Shown: one piece after another, positions 33,829 to 43,311 of the stretch
How positions within the stretch are numbered: position 1 is the first letter of the stretch
Layout of the letters: the number at the start of each line of letters is the position of its first letter
NCBI GenBank assembly: GCA_020027875.1
Contig: JAHRHA010000011.1
Location: 1-64,000, forward strand
Reading direction: 5' to 3'
Origin: Micromonosporaceae bacterium
GTDB lineage: Bacteria > Actinomycetota > Actinomycetes > Mycobacteriales > Micromonosporaceae
Length of the DNA stretch: 64,000 bases
The notes under the pieces: generated by a model
The model's input: only the letters and a program-made list of their open reading frames with translations
Database searches by the model: none
What the model was told of the DNA's origin: nothing
Position numbers and translations under genes: made by a program

Positions 33829-36048
33829 TCAGCCAGGCGCGGGCACATCAACGATCGGCGCCGGATATTCGCCTGGGAACCGCGCCAACGAGGTGGTAAC
33901 CATCAGGTTGCGGTGTTGGCGTGCCAGGCGCCATCCGATCGTCACGCCCAGAACTCCGCTCACCACAACACGGCGGGTTAGTGGCAGGTCAAGATTCGGT
34001 ACGACATCCCGGCGAGCGATCCTCCACAAGATGCGCGGTCGAAACACGTGGTACCCGCGATCGAACAAGCGGGTGTGAACGCGTTTCGCCACACGTGTGT
34101 GTACGACCTGCGCGGTCACGACGGCTGCTTCGGGCCACAGGCTTCTAGATCCCCGAGCCAAGCGACGAGCCAGGGCGAGAAGCTTTTGCGGTATGCGGTA
34201 GACGAGCAGCTGCTCGGCGCGGCCCAGCATCCCGCGGCCCTCTGCGGCTGCCAGCTCGTGGATGCGGACCCGTCCGTCTGAGCACGCCCACGGCCACACG
34301 ACATCGGCAGCCGTGATCAGGTCAACGCTGAGCCCCGACGCGACGAGCTGTTCAGCGAAGTCTCTCGTTCGCCTTACATCATGTGGGCTGATGGCCACGA
34401 CAATGACGCGTTCGGGTGGTGAGCCGTCTGTGGCAGCGGCCACTCCGGATTCTGCTGCGTGTGGGTCCGATCCGCCGGGTGGGTCTACAACAGCCGGTTT
34501 CGAGGCATATGTGGCGAACAGATGGGACGCTACCGCTTCGCGTCCATAGCGCGCCAGCAAGGTGCTGCGCGCTAAGTCGAGGTCGAGCGTGCTGAAGCGC
34601 CTTCGCAGCTCCCGGTAGGCCTCGGCGATGACGTTCGGATCGTCGCTTACCTCCATCAGAAGGCCCGCCTTGCCGTCCAGGCCGGCGAGTGTCTCCGAAG
34701 GCCCCTGACTCCGAGCGACAAGGACCGGCATGCCCGTGGCAACTGCCTCGACGACGGTTATGCCAAAGGTCTCGAACTGACTGGCGTGCACCAACAGATC
34801 ATGTCTGTGCATCACACCTAGTACATCCTCCGGCGGCACTGCCGGACGAAGCACGATGCGATTGGACATGCCCAATTCGATGATGCGATCCTGCAGTTCA
34901 TCCTCAAGCGGGCCGGAACCGACCAGAGTTAGGGTGACCCGAGGCTCGTCCGCGGCAATCCTCGAAAAGCCCTCCACGAGGGTCCGGACGCCTTTCTGTT
35001 CCGTCATTCGACCGACATAAAGCCACCGCAGAGGTTCGCGGGGCGCGTCGGGACGCATCATAAAATCGTCAAAATTGACGGCATTCGGAACGATGTGGAG
35101 TTTATTCGCATAGCACGGGAATTCGTCACTAATGAGGTCGTGGAGATTGCGGCTCACGCACAATAGCGCATCGACTCGCTGCAGCATTTCCTTGTATAAC
35201 CGCCGCGCCGCAGGCTCCGCAAAGATATTGGCCAGGAAGCTCGAGTGCTCCGTGACGACGACACGTGCATCCGCGTGCGCAAGACGAGCGGCCTGCACGC
35301 CTCCGTAGATTCCTGTATGGGCATGGATCAGTGGCGCCTCGATCCGGCCGGTAGGCAGGGCGGCACGGAGCATCTCCAGGCGGACGGTTGCCCGCACGGC
35401 GAAGTCACTTGGACTGGCGGTCGGGACTGCGATCCGCGTGAGTTCACCCTGCGGCGTGTCCAGTACGACAATGTTGCTCGACACCGGCAGGGTGCGCTCC
35501 GCCGCCGCCGCGATGAGCGCACCCGTTGGCGGCCTACGCCGGTATAGCCAGTCCTCCATGTGGATGATCGAAACCCGCTCGAAGCTTCCGTCGACGGCGT
35601 CGACCGCGCCCTTGACAAACGCGCCGGCGAACCGGTCATTCGGACTCGGATACCACGGGGTGATGACCGCGAGGTCCGCCGGCGCAGTCCGACGGTGTGA
35701 GTTCTGGAACGGCTCCAACAGTATGGGCAGGCGTCGGTGTCGCCGTCTAACCGCCCAAGCGACCGGCATCGCCGCTGCATCTCCGGCGATCAACAGATCG
35801 GCACCATGGAGCGGCCCACCACTACCAAGGACGAAGTGGATTGCCGCCCGCACAGTTTCAAGCGGATCGGTTGAGCCAACCCGATGGATTGTTACGCCAG
35901 GCGGGACTGTGATTCCGGCCCATTCGGGACGATCAGCGACGATCAATGTGACGTGGGCGCCGACTGCCGCCATTTGTTGAACGTGTTGTTCCGTCCCACG
36001 GACTCGATACGGGCCGAGAGCGACATGGAGCACGTTCTGATCACGCAT
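33829..36048 (-). CDS. GT4-like glycosyltransferase with partial glycosyltransferase domains on both sides
   Basis: 739 residues, about twice the usual size. Residues 1-120 look like the N-terminal lobe of a GT-B enzyme (LGPYRVRGTEQHV, LIAGDAAAMPVAW) without its C-lobe. Residues about 125-515 are a complete GT4 enzyme (AVITPWYPSPNDRFAGAF, LRWLYVGRMTEQKGVRTLV, and the nucleotide-sugar motif ETFGITVVEAVATGMPV). Residues about 540-739 begin like another N-lobe (RVIVVAISPHDVRRTRDFAEQL) and trail off. It transfers a sugar to a growing surface glycan in the cytoplasm. The start overlaps the preceding gene's end by 8 bp. The layout may reflect gene fusion after recombination. Confidence 0.8.
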   Translation of the reverse strand: MRDQNVLHVALGPYRVRGTEQHVQQMAAVGAHVTLIVADRPEWAGITVPPGVTIHRVGSTDPLETVRAAIHFVLGSGGPLHGADLLIAGDAAAMPVAWAVRRRHRRLPILLEPFQNSHRRTAPADLAVITPWYPSPNDRFAGAFVKGAVDAVDGSFERVSIIHMEDWLYRRRPPTGALIAAAAERTLPVSSNIVVLDTPQGELTRIAVPTASPSDFAVRATVRLEMLRAALPTGRIEAPLIHAHTGIYGGVQAARLAHADARVVVTEHSSFLANIFAEPAARRLYKEMLQRVDALLCVSRNLHDLISDEFPCYANKLHIVPNAVNFDDFMMRPDAPREPLRWLYVGRMTEQKGVRTLVEGFSRIAADEPRVTLTLVGSGPLEDELQDRIIELGMSNRIVLRPAVPPEDVLGVMHRHDLLVHASQFETFGITVVEAVATGMPVLVARSQGPSETLAGLDGKAGLLMEVSDDPNVIAEAYRELRRRFSTLDLDLARSTLLARYGREAVASHLFATYASKPAVVDPPGGSDPHAAESGVAAATDGSPPERVIVVAISPHDVRRTRDFAEQLVASGLSVDLITAADVVWPWACSDGRVRIHELAAAEGRGMLGRAEQLLVYRIPQKLLALARRLARGSRSLWPEAAVVTAQVVHTRVAKRVHTRLFDRGYHVFRPRILWRIARRDVVPNLDLPLTRRVVVSGVLGVTIGWRLARQHRNLMVTTSLARFPGEYPAPIVDVPAPG

Positions 36049-37528
36049 GGCTCACCTGGGACTCGTCCAACAGCCGACGCAGCCGGGCCTCCCACGGTCC
36101 AAGTGTGGCGTCCCGGGTGTAATTCTCGGCATGGCTCAACGCCGCCTCGTACACCGACGGACTCATATGTCGGGCCGCGCTGGCTGCGGCTATCAGCGAC
36201 CGGGCGACAGTATCCGCATCGAGACGGGGCCCGGCGAACCACAAAGGGTAGCCGGCGAGGACCTCCGCCGCCGCTATGTCGGGTTGGTGGACTGAGACGA
36301 CGGGCTTACCCGTTGCCATGTATTCGAACACCTTTCCCGAGGTCACGTACCGAGCCCCTGGAACACAGAGCACCAGCGCATCTGTCGCCGCATACACCCG
36401 CGCCACGTCCGTCTTATCGAATGGCCCGCAGTAATGTACGCCGTTCGCTTCCTCCAGCGCAATCGTCTGTCGCAACGGTGCGGCTTCATCAGGGAAGAAG
36501 CCCAGGTGGCCGTAGATGTTGAGCTCGGCTCCAGAGAGCAGCGGGTGGCTACGAGCCGTACGCCACGCGTCGAACAACACGCGAAGCGGCAAATAGGGCG
36601 TGACCGTCCCCATATAACCAAAGCGAAGTGGTCGATCAGCAGGTGGTGGGGGGTACTCAGTCCGACCAAGGATTTCGGGCTCCCAACCGTTAGGAACCAC
36701 CGTCATTCGATCGGCAGCGAATGGGTACCGTTCTGCGTGCCATCGTCGCATCCCGTCGTTGACAAAGACGATCTCCGCAGCGTCCCGCAGCACTCTCGCT
36801 TCCCACCGCATCGCCTTGCCGCCTTCGGGAACTCGAATCTTCTCGGTGAACTGGTTGAAGGTCCATGCGTCGCGATAGTCGACCACATAGGGAATTCTGA
36901 GCAAGCGGCCCAGCGTCCAAGCTGCAGCGAAGGAGACGAAGGGGTTGCCAGTGGCTAGAATAAGATCGAATCGTCGCCGTGCGTGCATGGTGACCGCTTT
37001 TGCGAGCACGCGCGGCATCCAGCTGGCATAGCGTTCAGGAAAGATCAGTCTCTGTTTTCTCTGGTGAAACAGATTCGTAATCGAAGGAAAATTTCCGCGA
37101 AGGAATCCGAATTGACGGACGTCGGTCTCCCATTGATATGGATCGAGACCCAAACGTTCCACCCGAATGTGAGGGTCAATCAGCGACTCCAATGAGTCGT
37201 CGGTGGCCCCGCCGAGATGCCGATCGAAGAACTCTCTGGGCGCCGTGAGGACGGTTACGTCCCAGCCCGCCTTCGCCAAATGATTCGCCGTGGCCCGGCC
37301 TCGGAACACGCCGCTGGCCCGGCTGGGTGGAAAGAAGAACGACAGATAAAGAACCCGCGGCGGAGTCCTCCGCTTCGTCCTCGAGCGGGATACGGGAACA
37401 GTCTGTCTGGGGTCCTCAGCCGCCGGGGACCCGCCCGTAGACAGCTTTTGCGCCAGGGGAGCGAGATCTGACTGGATTGCCCCAGAGAGGTCCCCCATAG
37501 CTCGGCGCGTGTCTCCTGCACTAGTCAT
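36041..37528 (-). CDS. Glycosyltransferase, GT-B fold (GT4-like)
   Basis: 495 residues. An unstructured N-terminus of about 55 residues rich in Ser, Pro and Arg precedes the GT-B start RVLYLSFFFPPSRASGVFRGRATANHLAKAGWDVTVLTAP. The nucleotide-sugar lobe has RFGYMGTVTPYLPL, YCGPFDKTDVARVYAATDAL and VTSGKVFEYMATGKPVV (the conserved Glu). Cytoplasmic, no membrane segment; donor and acceptor unknown. It lies 9 bp after the UDP-sugar dehydrogenase gene, overlaps the next glycosyltransferase gene by 8 bp, and so belongs to a four-gene minus-strand operon (40.6 to 33.8 kb). Confidence 0.87.
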   Translation of the reverse strand: MTSAGDTRRAMGDLSGAIQSDLAPLAQKLSTGGSPAAEDPRQTVPVSRSRTKRRTPPRVLYLSFFFPPSRASGVFRGRATANHLAKAGWDVTVLTAPREFFDRHLGGATDDSLESLIDPHIRVERLGLDPYQWETDVRQFGFLRGNFPSITNLFHQRKQRLIFPERYASWMPRVLAKAVTMHARRRFDLILATGNPFVSFAAAWTLGRLLRIPYVVDYRDAWTFNQFTEKIRVPEGGKAMRWEARVLRDAAEIVFVNDGMRRWHAERYPFAADRMTVVPNGWEPEILGRTEYPPPPADRPLRFGYMGTVTPYLPLRVLFDAWRTARSHPLLSGAELNIYGHLGFFPDEAAPLRQTIALEEANGVHYCGPFDKTDVARVYAATDALVLCVPGARYVTSGKVFEYMATGKPVVSVHQPDIAAAEVLAGYPLWFAGPRLDADTVARSLIAAASAARHMSPSVYEAALSHAENYTRDATLGPWEARLRRLLDESQVSHA

Positions 37529-37537
37529 GTCGGTCGG

Positions 37538-38821
37538 TCAGCCCCCGATGACCACTCTACGAACTCCCGGCCAACGCGACGGATCCGTCACGCGTCGACC
37601 GTCCACCAACACCTTGATGCCCGGCAGGTCGGCAGCACCAAGCGTGCGGTACTCGGTGTGATCGGCCTGAATGACTGCGGCGGTCACCGGCTCGCCGCGG
37701 TACGGCGGCAGGCCAAGGGCGGTGAGCTCATCGGCTCCAAAGATCGGGTCCGAGACGTACGGAACCGCGCCGCGCAGGCGCAATGCCTCCACGGTCGGGA
37801 AGACACCAGAGAACGCGGTTTCCTTGACCCCTCCGCGATAAGCCGCGCCTAGCACGAGGACGTTCGCACCGGTCAGGTCGCCATAAGCGTTCGCGAGCAG
37901 CTGGACCGCGTACTCGGGCATCACCGCGTTGGCCTCCCGAGCCGCACGTACGATGGTCGCCGCTGGGTCGTTCCACAACAACATCCGCGGATATACCGGA
38001 ATGCAATGCCCACCAACCGCGATCCCGGGCTGGTGGATGTGGCTGTATGGTTGGGTATTGCAGGCCTCGATGACCTTGATGACGTCAACGCCGACCGTGT
38101 CCGCGAATCGGGCGAACTGGTTGGCCAGACCGATGTTGACGTCGCGGTATGTCGTTTCCGCAAGCTTGGCGAGCTCGGCAGCCTCCGCCGAACCGAGATC
38201 CCACACTCCGTTCGGCCGCATCAGGTCATCGCGCTCGTCGAAGTCGAGCACAGACGTATAGAACTCCACACCGCGCCTGGCAGAGGCCGCGTCGATGCCA
38301 CCAACCAGCTTCGGGTAGCGGCGCAGGTCGGCAAAGATCCGACCGGTTAACACCCGTTCCGGGCTGAACACCAACGCAAAGTCACGGCCGGCAGTCAGTC
38401 CTGAGCCGCTCTCCAGCATGGGCGCCCATCGCTGGCGCGTCGTCCCGACGGGCAGCGTTGTCTCGTAGCTCACCAATGTGCCGGGTCGAAGGCCGGCCGC
38501 GACGGCTCGCGTCGCGTTGTCCATCCAGCCGAAGTCTGGGACTCCGTCCGTGTCCACAAACAGTGGCACCACGAGGACCACCGCCTCGGATTCGGCCACC
38601 GCCGCCGTCGTGTCAGTGGTCGCCGACAGGAGTCCTGCCGTTACGGCATCACGGAGTTTCACATCGAGTTCGGCCTCGCCCGGAAACGGCACCACACCGT
38701 CGTTGACCAGCTCGACGACTCGCTCGGACACGTCCGCACCGATAACCCGGTGGCCCTTGGCAGCGAACTGCACGCCCAGCGGAAGACCGATCTTTCCGAG
38801 GGCGACGACGCAGATGTTCAT
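37538..38821 (-). CDS. UDP-N-acetyl-sugar 6-dehydrogenase (WbpA/WecC type)
   Basis: 427 residues. Rossmann start VVALGKIGLPLGVQFAAKGHRVIGAD, substrate-binding middle domain (LAKLAETTYRDVNIGLANQFARF), and the thiohemiacetal Cys273 in GGHCIPVYP. FSPERVLTGRIFADLRRYPKLVGG is characteristic of the enzymes that oxidise UDP-HexNAc rather than UDP-glucose. It uses 2 NAD+ to make the uronic acid. ATG at 38821 with an AAGG ribosome site; the frame is open further upstream but that part encodes debris of a glycosyltransferase. It supplies the first step of the diacetamido-uronic acid route. Confidence 0.87.
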   Translation of the reverse strand: MNICVVALGKIGLPLGVQFAAKGHRVIGADVSERVVELVNDGVVPFPGEAELDVKLRDAVTAGLLSATTDTTAAVAESEAVVLVVPLFVDTDGVPDFGWMDNATRAVAAGLRPGTLVSYETTLPVGTTRQRWAPMLESGSGLTAGRDFALVFSPERVLTGRIFADLRRYPKLVGGIDAASARRGVEFYTSVLDFDERDDLMRPNGVWDLGSAEAAELAKLAETTYRDVNIGLANQFARFADTVGVDVIKVIEACNTQPYSHIHQPGIAVGGHCIPVYPRMLLWNDPAATIVRAAREANAVMPEYAVQLLANAYGDLTGANVLVLGAAYRGGVKETAFSGVFPTVEALRLRGAVPYVSDPIFGADELTALGLPPYRGEPVTAAVIQADHTEYRTLGAADLPGIKVLVDGRRVTDPSRWPGVRRVVIGG

Positions 38822-38842
38822 TCTTGACAACCTTTTTTCACG

Positions 38843-38899
38843 CCACCTGCGCCGCAGGCGGGCAATGACGCGTCCCGGTGTGAGAGGCGCGATGACCAC
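38843..38899 (-). pseudogene. Remnant of a GT2 C-terminus upstream of the dehydrogenase gene
   Basis: The minus-strand frame reads VVIAPLTPGRVIARLRRRW. The complete GT2 protein encoded at 60448-62007 ends in SVVPLTPGRVLARLVRRRR. The match of about 17 residues, with matching bases, in the gap between two genes suggests that a second copy of that glycosyltransferase was lost here, leaving only its tail. Confidence 0.4.
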
Positions 38900-38995
38900 C
38901 AGCCACGAACAGGCGCGTTGACCAGTGGTAGCGATAATAACCAATGTAATGCATTTGGTCGGGGACTGCCGACACTGCGCTGACGTGAGGGGCAC

Positions 38996-40624
38996 TCACG
39001 CAACGACCTCTGCCGCCGGCTCTGCCGTGCGCGTCACATCCATCATGACGTCGTGCTGGAAAGTGGCGTCCGTGGAGTGAGGCTTTGTCTGCAACAGTCG
39101 CGTGTAAACCGCGTCGAGAGCGTCTGCCTGTGCCTCCCAGGTCCAGCTATCCAGTAGCCCAGGCTCGTCATATGCGGAGCGGTAGCGCTGCGGGTCGCCG
39201 AGAACTGCCCCAACTGCCCGAACGTAATCGGCGAGGTCCTCGGCGCAAAACACCTCCCCCTGCCCGGTCGTGCGGACAGTTTCGGCCATGGTCTTCACAT
39301 CACTGACGATTATGGGAAGCCGGGCGTGCGAGTATTCGAAGAACTTGGTGATCAGTGCGAGCTCGTGGTTATCGACGCGATGAATAGGAATCACTCCGGC
39401 GTCAGCCTCCGAGAGGAACTGCACGACGTGCCAGTGCGAGACGTACGGGAGCGTGTGAACCCGGTCAGCGACTCCGAGTTCGGTCGCAAGAGTTAGCAAC
39501 TGCTGTACGTAAGCAGACGGCTGAACTACGACGAGCGCCACGTGTACGTCATCGAGGTGCGCCAGTGCCCGAATCATTATGTCGACCCCCCTCTGTTTCG
39601 CCGCAGCGCCGCTGTACACAAGAAGGGGAACATCATGGCTAAGGCCACAGAGTTCGCGGAGACTCGGAACAGGTTCCTCAGCTTCCGGACCGTGGTCAGC
39701 CGCGGGCGCGTTGAGGATCACGGTGGGGCGCTGGGCGAGGTTATGTGTCTTCTGAAGCCGCTCTGCGACGTTCTCCGAGACGGTCGTCACAGCGTCGGCG
39801 TAACGCGCGTACTCCCGCTCGTGTGCGCATTGCCCCGGCAACCAACGCACGTGATTCGAACGCGGCCTGATACCTGGCAGAAACTCGTGAGCATCCCAAA
39901 CTAGCTTTGTAGGGCGGCCCTGCCCGCGGGCTCGGATCATTGCCCGCGCTCCCACGCCGAGCATTCGGAAGTCATTCGCGTGAATAATATCCGGGGCGAG
40001 TTCGTCGATCACAGGACCGAAAACAAGCTCATACTCCCACAACGCTGGTTCGAGCCGACGCCACGCACGATCTCCCTTCACCATCTGCCAGAACCACGTG
40101 AAGGCCCGGTCGCGGCGCGAACTCAACTGCCCGCGAGCCTTTTCCGATCGCCTCAACTGGCGAGACCGAATAGCGACCCAACGCCCAATCACCTTCGCCG
40201 CAAGCAGCTCACACTGCAGCATCCGCTCGCTGAGCCTAGAAGCCGTTCCCGACTGCGCGGCAAGCGAAAGCAAGGCAAAACGTACCCGCAGGTCCGCGCG
40301 CCATGCCGCGACCGATCTCTGGCGGTGTTGGGCGATCCCGGTCGGCGGATATGCAAAAGGCCTTCGTAGCCACGGCCGACGAAACTGGTGGCGTCGCTTG
40401 TTCAGCGTCTCCCATAGCGGGATGAGCCGCACCTCCGCCTGCCCGATCTTCCAGCTCTGCCCTTGCCCAGGCGGACACTGGCCAAGCAGGGTGACGTCAA
40501 AGCCGCCGTCCGCCATCGAGCGTGCCACCTTCTGCACGCGCGAATCGTGACGGACGACGTTGTCGACGAGCATTACTACCTTGCCGCGACTGCCGGCGAG
40601 ATCTGGTGCGCTGCCGAGACCCAT
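38996..40624 (-). CDS. Glycosyltransferase, GT-B fold (GT4-like)
   Basis: 542 residues. It begins GKVVMLVDNVVRHDSRVQKVARSMADGGFDVTLLGQ, the lobe 1 sequence of large actinobacterial GT4 enzymes. A helical insertion rich in Arg (about 75-190) follows, then PDIIHANDFRMLGVGARAM and DAHEF. The donor lobe is VPLLVYSGAAAKQRGVDIMIRAL and ends with ALITKFFEYSHARLPIIVS (catalytic Glu position). ATG at 40624 with a GGAAGGAAAG ribosome site; the frame stays open for 500 bp further upstream but composition changes there. First gene of the operon that continues with the dehydrogenase and two more glycosyltransferases. Confidence 0.85.
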   Translation of the reverse strand: MGLGSAPDLAGSRGKVVMLVDNVVRHDSRVQKVARSMADGGFDVTLLGQCPPGQGQSWKIGQAEVRLIPLWETLNKRRHQFRRPWLRRPFAYPPTGIAQHRQRSVAAWRADLRVRFALLSLAAQSGTASRLSERMLQCELLAAKVIGRWVAIRSRQLRRSEKARGQLSSRRDRAFTWFWQMVKGDRAWRRLEPALWEYELVFGPVIDELAPDIIHANDFRMLGVGARAMIRARGQGRPTKLVWDAHEFLPGIRPRSNHVRWLPGQCAHEREYARYADAVTTVSENVAERLQKTHNLAQRPTVILNAPAADHGPEAEEPVPSLRELCGLSHDVPLLVYSGAAAKQRGVDIMIRALAHLDDVHVALVVVQPSAYVQQLLTLATELGVADRVHTLPYVSHWHVVQFLSEADAGVIPIHRVDNHELALITKFFEYSHARLPIIVSDVKTMAETVRTTGQGEVFCAEDLADYVRAVGAVLGDPQRYRSAYDEPGLLDSWTWEAQADALDAVYTRLLQTKPHSTDATFQHDVMMDVTRTAEPAAEVVA

Positions 40625-41615
40625 GATCCGTGTTCTTTCCTTCCGCCACTGCTCAGAGACCCCGGCGAGTGTACGGCACCGGTGGACGTGTGACCCAGGT
40701 GTGCGGGTGCTGATGACCGAGGCTACTGGCAGGTGTCGATGCAACAGTCTCGGATGGGGCTCGTTGGACACCTGCACACATTGTGCACGGAGTGACCCGC
40801 ATGGCGCATGGGCAGCCCCTTGACCACCGTTCCGAATGACGGCGGGCGGGCACCAGTTGCGTGCCGAACCCTGCCGTACGAAGAGGCTGACCGCATCGTC
40901 GGCGACACGACGTACCACAACCTCGTGTGGCTCTTCGCCCCGCAGCGGCCCGCGGAGGCCTTCGGCCGGGCGCACGCACGCGGCAGCGCTGGTCCAGTGC
41001 ACCGTGCGCGCGCTGCCGAACTGCGCGGTAAGCAGCGTGATCAACACGCTTGAGGTCCGCGCAGGTTCGCCCACGACCGCGATGGATGTGGATCCGTTAC
41101 TCGAGGTCAGGGCGGTACCCAGTAGGTCAGCGGCGGTTGCGCCGGTCACGGTTCCAAGCACGAGGGCGCCAATGACCAGAGCCGCAAGCGCCAGCGGATT
41201 GCGTCGACGTGCGGCGACAATTGCCCACTCCCCTTGAGGACGGTTGCGCCGAATTCGCGTCCGTGGTCAACCGACCATCCGGTCGCGGGCAGGCGCAGAG
41301 CCCACTCTAGGACCAAGCGCTCCGCAAGCGCCGCCCCACCACGCCCACAGGAGGCGCTTGTGTCCGGCGGCCGACACAGCGTTCGCGCAGCGATCAACTC
41401 GCCGAACTCACATCGATACCGCCGAAGCTGTGAGCGGACAACCTCGGCCGCTGCCCCTCGAATTCGACGGCTGGTTCGTGTGACCCAATCCCTGTCGTAG
41501 AGGCCTGACACTGTACGAGGGGCCTGGCCCGAGCGGCAAGAAGATCAGCTAGCCTGACGGCGTCACACAGCGTACGATCGCCGGACCATTGCCGGGGTCA
41601 CGACAGGGAGCACCA
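40625..41615. other. 991-bp gap between divergent genes with unresolved coding-like segments
   Basis: No gene can be assigned with confidence. On the minus strand about 41215-40690 is open and begins with a signal-like helix (NPLALAALVIGALVLGTVTG) followed by STSIAVVGEPARTSSVLITL, but no standard start fits; a TTG or ATT would be needed. A second minus frame (about 41511-41146) also has GC-rich third positions and ends over it. A plus-strand 81-codon frame (40808-41053) is equally biased. Decayed or frameshifted membrane-protein genes are likely, together with the promoters of the two flanking genes. Confidence 0.35.
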
Positions 41616-42269
41616 ATGACCGACGACCTTGAGGCGGTGTACCCCACTCGCGAAGATGTGTGGAACGCCCGCAGCGCCCGGACCGCATTCCCGATCCCGC
41701 TGGTGGAGGGCGCCCGCACTGCGGCCTCGTTCTTCAGCGCCGCGTTCTATGGGCGCAACGACGTCGTTTACCTAGACGAGGTTGGCGTGCCCCACATAAT
41801 GCTCGTCGACATCAAGGCCGAGCAGCTGGCGGCGATGGCTGCGATCTACCCCGGCGTCACCGAGACGCACGCCGAGGACGCCTTCGCCGTCGCAGAGCGG
41901 ATGCGCCGTGAAAACCGCGGTTTCGACGTGGTGATCACCGACCCTTGGGCGGAGGGCGCGTGGCCGGTCGTGACCCAGCATTTCGCCACCTTCGCCGCCC
42001 TTACCCGGCGCTGCTGGGTGACGGGCGTTATGGCCGACGACTTCGCGGAGGCGGGCGTGCCGGTTACATTGGAGGGCGTTCAGTCGTGGCTGGACGCGCA
42101 GGGCCATAGCGAGTTCGTGGCGGCGTGGCTCAAGCTGCGTAACAGCGCCAACGGCGCGTACTGGCTAGGCCTGTGCCGCCGGCGGAGCCGCCGGGACCGA
42201 ATGCTCGCCCGGTTGCTCAGACCAGCGAAGCTCCTGGGCCGGACACGAGCGAAAGAGGTATCGCGTTGA
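41616..42269 (+). CDS. Hypothetical protein with methyltransferase-like nucleotide fold
   Basis: 217 residues. After VWNARSARTAFPIPLVEGARTAASFFSAAFYG the protein shows a Rossmann-like pattern: VVYLDEVGVPHIMLVDIKAEQLAAM, then FDVVITDPWAEGAW and RRCWVTGVMADDF. The Asp after the second strand (LVDIKAEQL) and the TDP are in the places of the SAM-binding acidic residue and motif IV of class I methyltransferases, but the glycine-rich loop is degenerate, so catalytic activity is doubtful. AGGGAG ribosome site before the ATG. It lies between two glycosyltransferase operons and may modify or bind a glycan precursor. Confidence 0.6.
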   Translation: MTDDLEAVYPTREDVWNARSARTAFPIPLVEGARTAASFFSAAFYGRNDVVYLDEVGVPHIMLVDIKAEQLAAMAAIYPGVTETHAEDAFAVAERMRRENRGFDVVITDPWAEGAWPVVTQHFATFAALTRRCWVTGVMADDFAEAGVPVTLEGVQSWLDAQGHSEFVAAWLKLRNSANGAYWLGLCRRRSRRDRMLARLLRPAKLLGRTRAKEVSR

Positions 42270-42326
42270 ACCTCAATGGCACTACATAGGATTAAACACA
42301 CCAAAAGGTAAGCGCGTGGCTACAGC

Positions 42327-42350
42327 ACCCCGCTCAAGTGCGGAGAACCG
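42327..42350. repeat. Solitary insertion-sequence end (ISL3-like terminal repeat)
   Basis: The 24-bp word ending CGCTCAAGTGCGGAGAACCG is identical to 52152-52175, where it adjoins an ISL3-like transposase remnant. Here no transposase frame follows. It marks an old insertion or excision site in the 286-bp gap 42270-42555, which shows nothing else. Confidence 0.65.
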
Positions 42351-42555
42351 GGTTAGGGCGCCCGCCGACTGCGCGACGTCGTCCGTAACGTGTCGACCCA
42401 GGGTGGGCGCGATCGTTGTCATTGTCGGAATCCTTTCGAGCGGGTAGTAGGCAGCCTGGGTCGCCAGCCAAACCAGGCTTCGTTAGCCGCTCTCATACGT
42501 GGCATAAGCGAGACGAGTCAGCGCTATGCTGCTCGACGGACCTTATCGACACCAT

Positions 42556-43299
42556 TCATTTGGTTAGCCAAACGGTGTAGCCAAGGGGATCATCCGTCGA
42601 ACCCAACCTCAGATGGATAGAGGCATGCCCAACAAGGATGGTGATGAGTATCGCGGGTGCGAGTGCGATGGCTACAGGGAGTGTAATAGCAAGCCAGAAC
42701 ATCTTCATTGGTCTCAGCAAGCGCAGATATGCCACAACAAGCTTGGAGGCGATCACCGTGATATCCGTTCCTCTGGCCTCAACCGAAACCGCCGAGAACG
42801 AGACGAACAAGTTTTTCAGTCTCGACGGGGTGAAGCGGTGGAAGTCATGAGGAATATAGTGATACCGTGCCGACCATGGAACCGTAATGACGCTGCGGCC
42901 GCCGGGCCTTACGACTCGATACATTTCGTCGATCAGCCGTTGCGCGTCTTCGACATGCTCGAGCACCTCCGTACAAATCAATGAGTCAATTGAATCGGAA
43001 TCGAGGGGAATTTGTTTTCCGTCAAAATGGACGACATCCGGGTTGTTGTATCCGAAGCTATCTGCACTTTCGATATCGAGGCCCGTATATTGCGCAATTT
43101 CTCTGTTCAACAGGTGCTTGAACGGGCTTAGGCCCGCGCCAACATCAACCACCTTACCGGAGATGCCGGGCAGGAAGCGCTTCATGTGCCGGTGAATCGT
43201 GTTCAGTTGAAAGTCGGCGGCCAGGCGCATATTGAAGAGGAGCTTGTGGAACAGCGTATCCGGCGCAACGTTCGCAGCGGGTTGGAATCGTTCCGTCAT
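42556..43299 (-). CDS. Class I SAM-dependent methyltransferase with C-terminal membrane segments
   Basis: 247 residues. Motif I is KVVDVGAGLSPFKHLL, the acidic residue is in YTGLDIES, and the motif IV/V region is DSLICTEVLEHVEDAQRLI, followed by VVRPGGRSVITVPW. About 60 C-terminal residues contain hydrophobic stretches (FWLAITLPVAIALAPAILITILVG) that would attach it to the membrane. It probably methylates a sugar or lipid-linked glycan intermediate. AAGGAG ribosome site. Base composition is visibly lower in G+C than the flanking genes, with many codons ending in A or T, which suggests recent transfer. Confidence 0.82.
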   Translation of the reverse strand: MTERFQPAANVAPDTLFHKLLFNMRLAADFQLNTIHRHMKRFLPGISGKVVDVGAGLSPFKHLLNREIAQYTGLDIESADSFGYNNPDVVHFDGKQIPLDSDSIDSLICTEVLEHVEDAQRLIDEMYRVVRPGGRSVITVPWSARYHYIPHDFHRFTPSRLKNLFVSFSAVSVEARGTDITVIASKLVVAYLRLLRPMKMFWLAITLPVAIALAPAILITILVGHASIHLRLGSTDDPLGYTVWLTK

Positions 43300-43311
43300 T
43301 CCGCAACTCCT

